Assembly: GCF_016100455.1 (NCBI RefSeq) | Contig: NZ_JACFSK010000001.1 | Coordinates: forward strand, 558,001 to 622,000 | Direction: 5' to 3' | Length of the DNA: 64,000 nt | Source of the DNA: Bartonella sp. M0283 | GTDB lineage: Bacteria; Pseudomonadota; Alphaproteobacteria; Rhizobiales; Rhizobiaceae | In this document: one piece after another, positions 22,579 through 33,842 of the stretch | How positions within the stretch are numbered: position 1 is the first letter of the stretch | Layout of the letters: each line of letters starts with the position of its first letter | Notes under the pieces: generated by a model | Database searches by the model: none | What the model was told of the DNA's origin: nothing | The model's input: only the letters and a program-made list of their open reading frames with translations | Position numbers and translations under genes: made by a program

Positions 22579-22683
22579 GCTTTTGACCTTTCTTGTGGCT
22601 CAATTAAGTTATATGTAGGATTTTGTGTAACGTTTGAAGTTTTCAATACTATAGATTTTAAGCGGACTTGATAGGTGCTGTCG

Positions 22684-23421
22684 ATGACAATAAAACTTTC
22701 GGTTAATCTTAACGCCATCGCGGTGTTGCGCAACCGCCGGAATTTGCCTTGGCCAAGCGTGGTCGGTATGGGACGCATAGCGCTTGATGCCGGTGCTGAC
22801 GGCATTACTGTCCATCCCCGTCCTGACCAGCGCCATATAAGGTTTACCGATCTTCCCGATATACGTCGTTTGATTGACGATGAATTTCCAGATCGGGAAT
22901 TCAATATTGAAGGATTTCCTGACAACACCTTTCTCGATTTGGCTGAAACTTATGCCAACCAAATCACATTGGTGCCGGACGCTCCTGACCAATCGACCTC
23001 CGATCACGGCTGGTATTTTGCAAAGGATAGCGCGTTTTTGGAGCCGGTTATCAAACGGCTGAAAGATCGCTCGATTCGCGTGATTTTATTTGTAAATCCT
23101 GTGGTCGACGGCCTTGATCGAGCAAAAGCGCTCGGTGCCGACGGTATCGAAATTTATACCGGCCCTTATGGTGATGCCTATGACAGTGACAAAAAACAGT
23201 TGCGCGCACTCGAAGCGGTTACACTTGTTGCTGAAAAGGCAAAACAATTGGGACTTCTTGTCAATGCGGGACATGATTTGACAGTGCCCAATCTCGCCCC
23301 TCTTGTCAAAAACGTGCCATGGCTTTATGAAGTTTCGATCGGTCACGGACTTATTGCAGATGCTTTGGAACATGGAATGAGGGAAACCGTTCTAAGGTTT
23401 AAAAGGGCCTTGGCCATTTAA
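22684..23421 (+). CDS. pdxJ: Pyridoxine 5'-phosphate synthase PdxJ
   Basis: PdxJ condenses 1-deoxy-D-xylulose 5-phosphate with 3-amino-2-oxopropyl phosphate to form pyridoxine 5'-phosphate (vitamin B6). The protein is a 245-aa TIM barrel with typical motifs [75 protein letters not shown] and [13 protein letters not shown] use the ATG at 22684, with AGGTG upstream; a GTG three codons earlier is in frame. Confidence 0.95.
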   Translation: MTIKLSVNLNAIAVLRNRRNLPWPSVVGMGRIALDAGADGITVHPRPDQRHIRFTDLPDIRRLIDDEFPDREFNIEGFPDNTFLDLAETYANQITLVPDAPDQSTSDHGWYFAKDSAFLEPVIKRLKDRSIRVILFVNPVVDGLDRAKALGADGIEIYTGPYGDAYDSDKKQLRALEAVTLVAEKAKQLGLLVNAGHDLTVPNLAPLVKNVPWLYEVSIGHGLIADALEHGMRETVLRFKRALAI

Positions 23422-23522
23422 CTGCCCGATCGGGTCTCAACTGAATTAAATGGGTCGGGTAATCTTTTGCCCGTTTTTGATCTCTTTAACACAATTAAAA
23501 TTTCGGCTGAAAGGATTGCGCT

Positions 23523-25448
23523 ATGGCGGAGCCTCAAGATATTGACGCTGTGAGCGATGATCTCACGACAGCTGATGAAAATAATGACCATTCGAAAGAG
23601 AGTTTTTTACTCCTTTTGATTGGCGCTATCGGTGTTGTCTATGGCGATATCGGTACCAGTCCGATTTATGCTTTCCGTGAGGCCTTACGCGCTGGTGCAG
23701 GAAACCATGACATTTTGAAATATGACGTTTATGGTGTAATTTCCCTGATATTCTGGGCTTTACTGCTTATTGTTACAATCAAATATGTTGTGTTTGTTTT
23801 GCGTGCCGACAATAACGGGGAAGGTGGTATTCTTTCCCTTATGGCGCTCGCGCGTTCGACCTTTCGAAGAAAAGGTGGTTGGGCATTGGGAATCGGGATT
23901 CTCGGTGCATCCCTGTTTTTCGGTGATGCCGTCATTACGCCGGCTGTTTCTGTGTTGTCGGCAGTTGAAGGTATGGAGGTTGTTGCTCCCGATCTCGAAC
24001 CTTTTATCGTGCCGCTCACACTTGTCATTCTGGTGGCACTTTTTGCCGTGCAACGATTTGGCACAGGCAAGGTTGCTATCGTTTTCGGGCCTATAACTTT
24101 GGTCTGGTTCCTTGCACTTGGCGGTTTCGGGCTTTTTCATATATTTGATGATCTGACGATTCTGAAATCATTATTTCCCTGGTATGCCATTTCCTATATT
24201 ATCAGCAATCCGGCGACATCATTTGCGGCGGTTGGGGCGGTATTTTTGGCGGTGACCGGCGCTGAAGCACTTTATGCCGATCTTGGACATTTCGGACGCC
24301 GGCCAATCGTCGCAGCCTGGCTGTGGATAGTATTCCCATGCCTTGTCCTCAATTATTTGGGGCAGGGGGCATTCATTCTTTCTCACGGCCGCAACACAAT
24401 TAATCCGTTTTATCAAATGTTGCCGGAATGGTCGCTCATTCCGATGATCGTGCTCGCTACTATGGCAACAGTGATTGCTTCCCAAGCGGTTATAACAGGT
24501 GCTTTTTCCATGGCACGTCAGGCTGTTCAGCTCAATATTTTGCCGCGTCTTGAAATTTTGCACACATCGGAAAAAAATCTCGGTCAAATCTATATGCCGC
24601 GGGTTAATCTGCTTCTTGCGGTGATTGTTATTTGTCTTGTGATCGGCTTTGAAAAATCGTCCAATCTGGCAGCCGCTTACGGCATTTCGGTTACCGGCAA
24701 CATGATTGTGACAACATCTTTGCTTTTCATTGTCATGAAACGCATCTGGAAATGGAGCCTTGCTTTATGTCTCGTGCCGACACTGGCGTTTCTGTGTCTT
24801 GATCTTCTTTTCTTCAGTGCCAATCTCATTAAAATCCATGATGGCGGCTGGGTATCGGTGGGGCTTGCCTTTAGTGTTGTGCTCGTTATGTGGACATGGG
24901 TTCGAGGCAGCCGTCATTTGTTCAAGAAAACCCGCAAGGCCGAGGTACCGCTTGATCTGATTGTTAATAAAATGGCGGAAAAGCCACCAATCATTGTACC
25001 AGGAACAGCGGTCTTTTTGACAAGCGATCCGAAGAGCGCCCCCAGTGCTTTGATGCACAGCCTCAAACATTATAAAGTTTTGCATGAAAACAATGTGATA
25101 TTGACGGTGAATACGGCTTCAACGCCACGTGTACCTTCAGTAGATCGGGCCCGTGTTTCCCAGTTTAATGAGCGTTTCATGCAAGTTACTTTAACATTCG
25201 GTTATATGGAACAACCAAACATTCCGAAGGCTTTGGCAATATGTCGCAAACTCGGCTGGAAATTCGATATTATGACGACATCCTTCTTTGTGTCCCGTCG
25301 TTCGATTAAGCCTGCAGCCAAATCCGATATGCCGATGTGGCAGGATAAATTCTATATTTTCCTTGCCAGAACCGCCGCCGATGCAACAGAATATTTCCAG
25401 ATTCCAACCGGTCGGGTTGTAGAAATCGGCACCCAGATTACCGTTTGA
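23523..25448 (+). CDS. kup: Low-affinity potassium transporter Kup
   Basis: An inner-membrane K+/H+ symporter of the KUP/HAK family. The 641-aa protein has about twelve membrane segments, the signature VVYGDIGTSPIYAFREAL near the N-terminus, NNGEGGILSLMALAR, FGDAVITPAVSVLSAVEG, VTGAEALYADLGHFG and ASQAVITGAFSMARQAVQL, then a soluble C-terminal domain (from about 470). An AAAGGA ribosome site lies upstream. The gene stands alone and is followed by a hairpin. Confidence 0.95.
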   Translation: MAEPQDIDAVSDDLTTADENNDHSKESFLLLLIGAIGVVYGDIGTSPIYAFREALRAGAGNHDILKYDVYGVISLIFWALLLIVTIKYVVFVLRADNNGEGGILSLMALARSTFRRKGGWALGIGILGASLFFGDAVITPAVSVLSAVEGMEVVAPDLEPFIVPLTLVILVALFAVQRFGTGKVAIVFGPITLVWFLALGGFGLFHIFDDLTILKSLFPWYAISYIISNPATSFAAVGAVFLAVTGAEALYADLGHFGRRPIVAAWLWIVFPCLVLNYLGQGAFILSHGRNTINPFYQMLPEWSLIPMIVLATMATVIASQAVITGAFSMARQAVQLNILPRLEILHTSEKNLGQIYMPRVNLLLAVIVICLVIGFEKSSNLAAAYGISVTGNMIVTTSLLFIVMKRIWKWSLALCLVPTLAFLCLDLLFFSANLIKIHDGGWVSVGLAFSVVLVMWTWVRGSRHLFKKTRKAEVPLDLIVNKMAEKPPIIVPGTAVFLTSDPKSAPSALMHSLKHYKVLHENNVILTVNTASTPRVPSVDRARVSQFNERFMQVTLTFGYMEQPNIPKALAICRKLGWKFDIMTTSFFVSRRSIKPAAKSDMPMWQDKFYIFLARTAADATEYFQIPTGRVVEIGTQITV

Positions 25449-25470
25449 GAGAAAAAACTTGCTGTTTTCT

Positions 25471-25509
25471 ACCGGCTTTGTTCATGCCCCGAAAGGCGAC
25501 AAGGCCGGT
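25471..25509 (+). terminator. Terminator-like hairpin after kup
   Basis: ACCGGCTTTG (25471-25480) pairs with CAAGGCCGGT (25500-25509), 10 bp with one G-U. No T-run follows, so it is a 3' stabiliser or a weak terminator. Confidence 0.4.
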
Positions 25510-25594
25510 AAAATCACCCTGACAAATCCTATTCAAAACAAAAAAGAAATTTTTACTGAAAATAATACTTGATATTGCCAATTTCTCGTAGCAT

Positions 25595-25620
25595 GGTTAC
25601 GAACCGTACGGTACGGTACG
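25595..25620. promoter_or_regulatory. Candidate TetR operator with GTACG repeats
   Basis: An inverted repeat GGTT-ACG-AACC (25595-25605) runs into three tandem copies of GTACG (25606-25620), whose left end forms the palindrome CCGTACGG. It lies 10 bp before the tetR ATG, where an autoregulatory site would be expected. Operator function is inferred. Confidence 0.5.
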
Positions 25621-25629
25621 CAAACGAAA

Positions 25630-27335
<1,706 letters not shown>

Positions 27336-27365
27336 TCGCGCGTTTTTGTAGTCCAAATTCTGAAG

Positions 27366-27388
27366 AAGGGCTGAGGATGTCAGCCCTT
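27366..27388 (+). terminator. Rho-independent terminator after ilvC
   Basis: A 9-bp stem AAGGGCTGA (27366-27374) with TCAGCCCTT (27380-27388), a 5-nt loop and the following TTTCTTTT, 30 bp past the ilvC stop. Confidence 0.85.
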
Positions 27389-27845
27389 TTTCTTTTAATA
27401 TCATATAGAAAATTACCAATTGTATCGGCTTGCAACTCACGATCAACGCGCAGGGCTAAAGCGCTGCGGCGTCATGTTTCTTTTTAAACCATTTCGTGTT
27501 TCATTATCGGCTACGGGAAACTCCGGTTATAATTTTGTAAGGCCGGAAAAAGATTATCCGGTTTGACCGCATATTTTACTCGACATAATCAACAAGCCGA
27601 TGGTTGGAGCAAAACCGGAAAAGTCCGGTTGACTGCGACAAAAGAATTTACCTGATTACGATTTTAAAAAACGGGTAAGTGCAGACAATGTAGCGCATAT
27701 CATTTGCAATTGCCGTTTAGTTGAAATCGGCAGAAGAACAAAACTATCATTGGACATGATAACGATCATTGTGTCCGACTGTTAGATAAACGACCGACCA
27801 CCAGATCGATCGCACATAAATGCGCGTCCCGATTATAAAAATGAT
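27389..27845. other. Intergenic region, no supported gene
   Basis: About 455 bp between the ilvC terminator and the 3' end of the BA14K gene. A short palindrome (ACCGGAAAAGTCCGGT near 27616) is the only structure noticed. Confidence 0.4.
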
Positions 27846-28187
27846 TTATTTCGGAAAAGGTGACTTGCAAGTCTGGCGAACGCCGCCCCGATCTATATAA
27901 GTATCGTCCGAAGAGCGATAGCTTTTATAACGGTCGCTACACCATTGCTGATGATTTATATCAGGGCCGGTATCCAATTTATATGTGGGGCCGGAAGGAT
28001 GCGTTAGCTCTGGTTTATAATTACGGTTCGGTTTTGGAACGCCATAATTCGAGTGAGGAAGCGGGGCATTTTGCGGTCGAACTATGGGCGCCAGAGGACT
28101 GTTTAACTCGACTGCATTGGCGCTCATAGCAAGCGTTGCGAATAAGAACAAAGGTATAACAACTAATTTGGGTAACCGGAAAATCAT
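27846..28187 (-). CDS. BA14K family exported protein
   Basis: A 113-aa protein with a hydrophobic signal peptide (about 1-25, ending near SANA), a proline-rich middle, and a C-terminal BA14K motif HQQWCSDRYKSYRSSDDTY followed by GVRQTCKSPF, with the two conserved Cys. BA14K proteins were first described as an immunoreactive, lectin-like Brucella protein, and the family is common in Rhizobiales. Function here is unknown. It is divergent from the DUF992 gene. Confidence 0.82.
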   Translation of the reverse strand: MIFRLPKLVVIPLFLFATLAMSANAVELNSPLAPIVRPQNAPLPHSNYGVPKPNRNYKPELTHPSGPTYKLDTGPDINHQQWCSDRYKSYRSSDDTYIDRGGVRQTCKSPFPK

Positions 28188-28362
28188 GGCCTTCCTCGTT
28201 AAAACCTTAAAGAATTCTGAATAAATCGAATCGTAATGATCACGTTTCGTATCGTAAGTTATAAGAATTCAATTTTCTTGTTCAAAACTTCTCTTCAGGC
28301 AACTTGTAATTTTTTTAATATACGCCAAATTTGGAATAGTTAGTAGAGAAGGATCAACTATA

Positions 28363-28857
28363 ATGTCACATTTCTTGAGAAATATTGTTATTGCCGGGGT
28401 CGTGGGCGGGAGCGCTTGTTTGAGTGCGTCGGGAGCTTTTGCGGATGACAAAGTCACAATCGGGGTGCTCGTCTGTACCGGGCAGGGCGCCGAGGGACAT
28501 GTATTCAAAGCGACAGAAAAGCTCACCTGTGTTTTCCAGCCGAATGATAAAGGAGCCGAGACAGACAAATATGTCGGCAAGATTGAACAGCTCGGCATCG
28601 ATATTGGTAAAGCGGGTGCCGGACAATTGTCCTGGATGGTCATGGCGGCAAGTAAAGACGCTTACAAGTCCGGAATTCTTGTGGGTAAATATGAGGGGGT
28701 AAGTGTCGACGCTGCTGCCGGTGTTGGTGGTGGAGCCAACATACTTGTTGGCGATAACAAAGCGTTCTCGTTGCAACCGGTGAGTGTTGAAGCTCATGAG
28801 GGAGCCAATATTGCTGTCGGCGTGTCGAAATTGACTTTGAGTGCCGATACAAAATAA
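28363..28857 (+). CDS. DUF992 exported protein
   Basis: A 164-aa protein with a signal peptide ending near SGAFA and a mature part of the DUF992 type: VTIGVLVCTGQGAEGHVFKA, KLTCVFQPNDKGAETDKYVG, QLSWMVMAASKDAYKSGIL, GGANILVGDNKAFSLQPVSV. The two Cys could form a disulfide. It is a small periplasmic or surface protein of unknown role, typical of Rhizobiales. A terminator hairpin follows. Confidence 0.82.
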   Translation: MSHFLRNIVIAGVVGGSACLSASGAFADDKVTIGVLVCTGQGAEGHVFKATEKLTCVFQPNDKGAETDKYVGKIEQLGIDIGKAGAGQLSWMVMAASKDAYKSGILVGKYEGVSVDAAAGVGGGANILVGDNKAFSLQPVSVEAHEGANIAVGVSKLTLSADTK

Positions 28858-28937
28858 TTTTTTAAAACTTCATATCCGGCGAAAAGAATAAAACTTTTCG
28901 ACACAATTGTTTGTTGTGTGACGAGACGTTTTAACAG

Positions 28938-28967
28938 AAAGGATGCAGCCTCAAGGCTGTGTCCTTT
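28938..28967 (+). terminator. Terminator after the DUF992 gene
   Basis: An imperfect stem AAAGGATGCAGCC (28938-28950) with GGCTGTGTCCTTT (28955-28967), loop TCAA, followed by TATTTTTAG. It lies about 80 bp past the stop. Confidence 0.7.
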
Positions 28968-29073
28968 TATTTTTAGCATAATGAAACTTTACATAGCGGC
29001 TTGTTTCATCATAAGCATAGAAAGGAAAAGTTTTATATTAAATGAGCTTTATCGCAAAAGGGGAATTGTCACC

Positions 29074-29979
29074 GTGGCGTATCATGGCCGTTTTTTCGAG
29101 ATATTCGACGTATTTAGTGACACGGTTCTCTCAGGCAATCCTGTAGCAATTGTGCACGAGTCAGACGGGTTGACCGATCAGCAGATGCAGGCAATTGCGC
29201 GTGAATTCAACTTGGCCGAGACAGTTTTTGTAAAGTCTCCGAAGGATAAAAAGCATATGGCGCAGTTGCGCATCTTTAAAACCGATGGCGAAACCGCTTT
29301 TGCAGGCCATCCGACAATTGGTGCAGCAGTCTCTCTGGCTTTAAAAAACAACAAGCGAAATGATTCACTCATTATTCTCGAGGAACAGGTTGGCATTATT
29401 CGCGCTGTTGTCGATCAGAAAGACAAAGTCGCTTTTGCCGAATTTGATCTTCCCAAATTGCCCGAACAACTTCCGATGGATACTCAAAAAGAAATTTTTG
29501 CAGCAGCATTCGGCCTTGAAAGCAAAGAAATAGGGTTTGAAAATCATGTTCCCTCGCTTTGGACAGCAGGCGTTCCATTCTTTTTTGTGCCCTTGCGCAA
29601 TCTGAAAATCGTTGCCAGTGCATCGCCTGATCCCGTTTATATTATGGAGAACTTCGACAAGCTTAACGTCAAGACACCCTCATTTTACCTCTATAGCCGG
29701 GAAACGCAGTTGTTCCAGAGTGCTTTTCATGTGCGTATGTTTCGTCCGGATGGTTCGGAAGATGCTGCAACCGGCTCGGCTGCGTCGGCCTTTTGCGGTG
29801 TAGTCCAACATTATGATCATCCGTTGGATGGCAAAAAAGACATTTGGCTCGAGCAGGGAATGGAGATGAATCGTGTTTCGAAAATCCGGCTCGAATGGTA
29901 TGTCGAAAACGGAAAACTCGTTTCCGCACGCATTGGCGGCAAGGCTGTCAAATATGCCGAAGGCCATATATTCCCTTGA
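29074..29979 (+). CDS. PhzF-family isomerase/epimerase
   Basis: A 301-aa protein of the PhzF/diaminopimelate-epimerase fold. The family-typical N-terminus is FFEIFDVFSDTVLSGNPVAI, followed by QAIAREFNLAETVFV (with the catalytic Glu), RIFKTDGETAFAGHPTIGAA and, in the second half, RMFRPDGSEDAATGSAASAF. Phenazine genes are absent, so the substrate is unknown. No ATG fits. The GTG at 29074 has AAGGGGA upstream and gives the normal family length, whereas the open frame reaches 28918. Confidence 0.85.
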   Translation: MAYHGRFFEIFDVFSDTVLSGNPVAIVHESDGLTDQQMQAIAREFNLAETVFVKSPKDKKHMAQLRIFKTDGETAFAGHPTIGAAVSLALKNNKRNDSLIILEEQVGIIRAVVDQKDKVAFAEFDLPKLPEQLPMDTQKEIFAAAFGLESKEIGFENHVPSLWTAGVPFFFVPLRNLKIVASASPDPVYIMENFDKLNVKTPSFYLYSRETQLFQSAFHVRMFRPDGSEDAATGSAASAFCGVVQHYDHPLDGKKDIWLEQGMEMNRVSKIRLEWYVENGKLVSARIGGKAVKYAEGHIFP

Positions 29980-30123
29980 ATATTTTCAGGCTTTCCTGCC
30001 CTTATAATAACGAGCGAGGAAAGCTTTCTTTTGCTTGAAATCGCTTTCAGCTTTTATGATTGCAGCTCAGCTGTTTTTTTTAAATATTTCCCTCCGATAA
30101 TATGTTAGGTCAGAATAGATTAT

Positions 30124-30765
30124 TTAAAAAATAATCCCGAAGCGCATTGGTCCAATTCCAGATTCAATGACGCGTTTACCAGAAGCATGAAAAGCATTGA
30201 TTGCCTCATTATCAGCCTCTGATCTCCAAGCTTTATCACTGATAAAGCCATATCCATCCCCGACAACTTTAAAACTACCTCGTTTAAATATCGGGTTACC
30301 AGTCATATCGCCTTCAAGGACAATTTCAAATTTACCGGACTGGATAGCTTCGGCTAACCCGGACTCAGTAATTTTACCTTGAGCAATATGGCTTTTCATA
30401 ACTTGAGTGAATAATTCCTTCAATTCATCATCGGTCATGTTGGGATTTGCTGTAATTGTTCCATCAGCTGAAACAGACGATCCATTCCTTAAAGATTCAG
30501 CAATGCTTGTCATGGTATCATGATAAACAGAACCAGTCTGAACAGCATTAACATCGATTTTGCCTGCGACAAGTTCTTGAATTCTGGATATTGCATCAGA
30601 TGAAGACGCAGAAAGAGGAGTGTTGCCAGAAGCGGCAACGGTCGGGGATATACCTCTTGAACCTTTAGTGTCGCTATTGAATTGATTGGTCTCGTTGGAC
30701 TTCAGCAAATGTAAAGCCGTTTCTGCACCTGACATACGGCCATTATTAAATACAGAATTAATCAT
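30124..30765 (-). CDS. Unrecognised orphan protein
   Basis: A 213-aa protein that I do not recognise. It has no signal peptide and no membrane segment. Residues 1-60 are Ser/Asn/Thr-rich and look unstructured (ISPTVAASGNTPLSASSSDA). The middle is helical and acidic (MTDDELKELFTQVMKSHIAQ), and the C-terminal half has a beta-like stretch (FEIVLEGDMTGNPIFKRGSF). The low-complexity N-terminus and the position next to a transposase remnant suggest an acquired gene. An effector or toxin role is possible, but there is no direct evidence for it. Confidence 0.6.
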   Translation of the reverse strand: MINSVFNNGRMSGAETALHLLKSNETNQFNSDTKGSRGISPTVAASGNTPLSASSSDAISRIQELVAGKIDVNAVQTGSVYHDTMTSIAESLRNGSSVSADGTITANPNMTDDELKELFTQVMKSHIAQGKITESGLAEAIQSGKFEIVLEGDMTGNPIFKRGSFKVVGDGYGFISDKAWRSEADNEAINAFHASGKRVIESGIGPMRFGIIF

Positions 30766-30947
30766 AACTGTACTCCATAAATTGAAGGCAACTTAAGCCG
30801 TCATGTCTTAATACACCTAAAATACATTATTCTTCATGAATACACGATAATTATATAGTATTATTGGTTATAGATCAATTGATGTACTTCTTCCCGTTTG
30901 AGCAGTGATCTATTGATTTATTGCCCTTCTGAACATCCTTGGAGAGT

Positions 30948-31307
30948 TCATATTAAGCGCGGAATGTGGATGGATTTCATATAATCCTTAATCCATCCAT
31001 TGATCTGCCGAAGAGCTGATTTGGAATCCGGAAAATTGGATATTTTGATATAATCGCGTTTAAGCGTTTTGACAAAAGCTTCCGAAATACCGTTTGATTG
31101 CGGGCTTTTGAACGGCGTAAAGCAGGGCTTGAGATTAAGCGCTACTGCAAACTGCCTCGTTTCCAATGCAGTGTAGCATGAGCCATTGTCTGGTAAATGC
31201 TCAATGAGGTGTGGCGCCCTTGCGGTTGCAAAGTGCTTTTCAATCGCTTCCAGATTTTGCAAAAATAACAGTAGCAATCCGGTTAGGTTTGCATAACCTA
31301 AAAACAT
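30948..31307 (-). pseudogene. IS3-family transposase remnant
   Basis: A 119-codon frame with the DDE integrase core of IS3-type elements: EHLPDNGSCYTALETRQFA (second catalytic Asp), LKPCFTPFKSPQSNGISEAF (catalytic Glu), VKTLKRDYIKISNFPDSKSA. The N-terminal part with the first Asp is missing, and the C-terminus breaks after WIKDYMK, where intact relatives continue DYNExHPHS. OrfA and terminal inverted repeats were not seen. It sits directly upstream of the ABC substrate-binding gene. Confidence 0.8.
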
Positions 31308-31424
31308 TTATTTTCTAAAAATTTTTTCTAATTGTAACAACTGGTTTAGCAATATGTTCCTTATCTTGCCGCTAAAAATGGAGAGAATGAAAACATCATT
31401 CCAACTATCATGAACAGGATCATC

Positions 31425-32234
31425 ATGAAGCGTTATTTTTCCACATTATTGGCTGCAGCTCTCGTGCTTTTTGCTAGCGCCGCATATGCTGATCGTCTTG
31501 ACGACATAAAAAAAGCTGGCGTTCTGAAAGTTGCATCTTTTGATAGCAATCCACCATTTGGTTTTGTTGATGAAAAAACAAAACAGATCACCGGACTTGA
31601 TGTTGATTTTGCTCAAGCTGTTGCTGACAAACTTGGCGTCAAATTGGAAATTCATCCAACCAATCCGGCAAACCGCATACCTCTTTTGACTTCAGGTCAG
31701 GTGGATTTGGTTGTGGCAAATTTTACGGTCACACCGGAGCGCGCCGAGCAGGTTGATTTTTCCATTCCCTATTTTGCTTCAGGTCAACAATTCATTGCCA
31801 AAAAAGGGTTTTTAAAATCAGCTGACCAACTGGCAAATTTGCGCATAGGAGCAGATAAAGGCACAACCAATGAAATCAATCTGAAAAATTTGTATCCGAC
31901 AGCAACAATTATTACTTACGATGACACGCCATTTGCCTTTGCTGCGTTGCGAAACGGCAATGTGCAAGCCATCACACAAGATGGTCCGAAGCTTGTCGGT
32001 TTATTGGCAAATGTCCCGGACAAAGATCAATATGAGGTGCCAGCGTTCACCATTTCCAATGATTACATGGCAGCAGCAGCACCCAAGGGTGAAACTGCAC
32101 TTGTGACCGTAGTCAATGAAACTCTGCTGGATTTGGAAAAGACAGGAAAAGCGGAAACAATTTATAATAAATGGTTTGGCCCCGATAGCAAAACTCCGCT
32201 TCCCAGATTGTTCAAGATTGGCGATAAAAAATAA
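31425..32234 (+). CDS. Amino-acid ABC transporter, periplasmic binding protein
   Basis: A 269-aa family-3 solute-binding protein with a signal peptide ending ASAAYA. Family features are DRLDDIKKAGVLKVASFDSN, PPFGFVDEKTKQITGLDVDF, GQVDLVVANFTVTPERAEQV and DFSIPYFASGQQFIAKKG. The substrate is a polar amino acid, perhaps glutamate, aspartate or cystine; the precise one is not certain. I use the ATG at 31425, which has AGGA upstream; an ATG at 31410 is in frame. Two permease genes follow after a terminator-like hairpin. No ATPase gene is linked. Confidence 0.88.
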   Translation: MKRYFSTLLAAALVLFASAAYADRLDDIKKAGVLKVASFDSNPPFGFVDEKTKQITGLDVDFAQAVADKLGVKLEIHPTNPANRIPLLTSGQVDLVVANFTVTPERAEQVDFSIPYFASGQQFIAKKGFLKSADQLANLRIGADKGTTNEINLKNLYPTATIITYDDTPFAFAALRNGNVQAITQDGPKLVGLLANVPDKDQYEVPAFTISNDYMAAAAPKGETALVTVVNETLLDLEKTGKAETIYNKWFGPDSKTPLPRLFKIGDKK

Positions 32235-32266
32235 TTTTCTTCAGCCGACATAAAACTTTTTCGAAG

Positions 32267-32289
32267 GAGCCGTCACAATCGGCTCTTTT
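32267..32289 (+). terminator. Intra-operon hairpin after the binding-protein gene
   Basis: GAGCCG (32267-32272) pairs with CGGCTC (32280-32285), followed by TTTT. Placed between the binding-protein and permease genes, it would let more of the binding protein be made than of the permeases, a usual arrangement. Confidence 0.65.
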
Positions 32290-32338
32290 GTCTGTTCCAA
32301 GAACAAAAATTTATACGCAAGACTTTTGAGTAGAGCAC

Positions 32339-33064
32339 ATGCTGTCACACGAGTATTTAGGCTGGATATGGAACGGTTATCAGGTAACCATTGCCCTTAC
32401 TATTCTGTCATGTATCGCCGCCTCGTTACTTGGTGCTGTCTTATGCAGTATGCGCATAAGCCGGTTTTGGCCTTTCCATACTTTTTCCAAAGCTTACATA
32501 GCGATTTTCAGAAATACACCATTGCTGGTTCAACTGTTCTTTTGGTACTTCGGGGTTAGCCGTTTTGTACCGGACAGTATCAGATTTTGGTTACTGGATG
32601 CACATCAATGGGTTTTCGGCCCACTTACATTAAATTGGCCGTCATATGAGTTTATATACGGATTTATTGGTTTGGCGCTCTATACAGCCGCCTATATCGC
32701 AGAAGAATTGCGGGCTGGTATAAAGACTGTACCGATAAATCAGGAATCTGCTGCCTATGCCCTTGGTTTTACGCCAAGCCAGGCATTCCGTTTTATAATT
32801 TTACCGCAAGCAGTACGCAACGCGCTTTCACCACTGCTCGGCCAATATATGATGGCTTTAAAAAACTCTTCTTTAACAGCCTCGATAGGCGTTGCCGAAC
32901 TTTTCTATGTTGCAAGCCAAATTGAAACGCGGTCACTTTTGGCTTTTCCTGTCTATCTTATTTTGACAGTGTTATATTTAATAACCATTGCGCTTATCGA
33001 GATAATCGGACGCATTATTGAAACACGCCGGCTTAAAAGCACTGGTCGGAGGGTTCAGGCATGA
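32339..33064 (+). CDS. Amino-acid ABC transporter permease 1
   Basis: A 241-aa His/Glu/Gln/Arg-type membrane permease. It has about five helices (WNGYQVTIALTILSCIAASL at the start) and the cytoplasmic EAA loop seen in EELRAGIKTVPINQESAAYA and LGFTPSQAFRFIILPQAVRN. It overlaps the next gene by 4 bp (ATGA). Both permeases need a shared ATPase to work, and none follows. Confidence 0.9.
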   Translation: MLSHEYLGWIWNGYQVTIALTILSCIAASLLGAVLCSMRISRFWPFHTFSKAYIAIFRNTPLLVQLFFWYFGVSRFVPDSIRFWLLDAHQWVFGPLTLNWPSYEFIYGFIGLALYTAAYIAEELRAGIKTVPINQESAAYALGFTPSQAFRFIILPQAVRNALSPLLGQYMMALKNSSLTASIGVAELFYVASQIETRSLLAFPVYLILTVLYLITIALIEIIGRIIETRRLKSTGRRVQA

Positions 33065-33756
33065 ACTTCTCGTTCATTTTCGATAATTTTGAATATTTGA
33101 TGATTGGTGCTTGGCCAAACGGGCCGATAGGCGGCTTGGCTTTAACATTAATATTGTGCGTTTTTTCAGCTGTCTTATCAGCTTTGTTCGGTCTTTTATC
33201 TGGGATCCTGCTTGTTATGTCGGGTCCGAAATGGCAGTTGGTTCTGGTTACCATTCTCGGGTTTTTCCGGGCCATCCCGATTTTGATGTTAATTTTCTGG
33301 ATCTATTTTTTGCTTCCCATGACGCTTGGCATATCTGCGCCAAAAGTACAGACTATTGTTTTGGCCCTATCCTTGGTTGGCGGGGCTTATCTTGGTCATT
33401 CTGTTGCAGCAGGTCTGCGCAGCGTTGGCGACGATCAATGGGCAGCCGGACTAGCACTAGGATTTAATAGGTGGAAAGTTCTATGGTTTTTGATTTTGCC
33501 ACAAGCACTGCCACGCATGGCACCATCATTTATCAACCAATGTATCTCGCTTACGAAAGATACGTCTTTGGCATATATCATTGGTACACAAGAATTTCTG
33601 ACCTTGGCGCGGCAAATTGACGGTCGTTTGACAGGCGCTTATTCAACAGAAATCTATCTATTCGTCGGGGTTGTTTACTTCGTGCTCTGTATGACATTGA
33701 GTTTTTTTGCAGAACGCATCAACAGACACTATTCAAAAGAAAGACAGTTTGTCTGA
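33061..33756 (+). CDS. Amino-acid ABC transporter permease 2
   Basis: A 231-aa permease paired with the preceding one. It has TM-rich segments (GPIGGLALTLILCVFSAVLS), FFRAIPILMLIFWIYFLLP, and the EAA-loop region beginning GLRSVGDDQWAAGLALGF and continuing LWFLILPQALPRMAPSFINQ. Translation is coupled by the 4-bp overlap. The next sequence downstream is an integrase remnant and a tRNA, not an ATPase gene, so the locus is incomplete or uses a distant ATPase. Confidence 0.9.
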   Translation: MNFSFIFDNFEYLMIGAWPNGPIGGLALTLILCVFSAVLSALFGLLSGILLVMSGPKWQLVLVTILGFFRAIPILMLIFWIYFLLPMTLGISAPKVQTIVLALSLVGGAYLGHSVAAGLRSVGDDQWAAGLALGFNRWKVLWFLILPQALPRMAPSFINQCISLTKDTSLAYIIGTQEFLTLARQIDGRLTGAYSTEIYLFVGVVYFVLCMTLSFFAERINRHYSKERQFV

Positions 33757-33842
33757 ACGGCATTGCAGATTAAGTTTGTATTTCGATTCTGCTGCAATGA
33801 TTTTAGAAAAACAAGCGGGATCCATTTAACTATTTTCAAACA

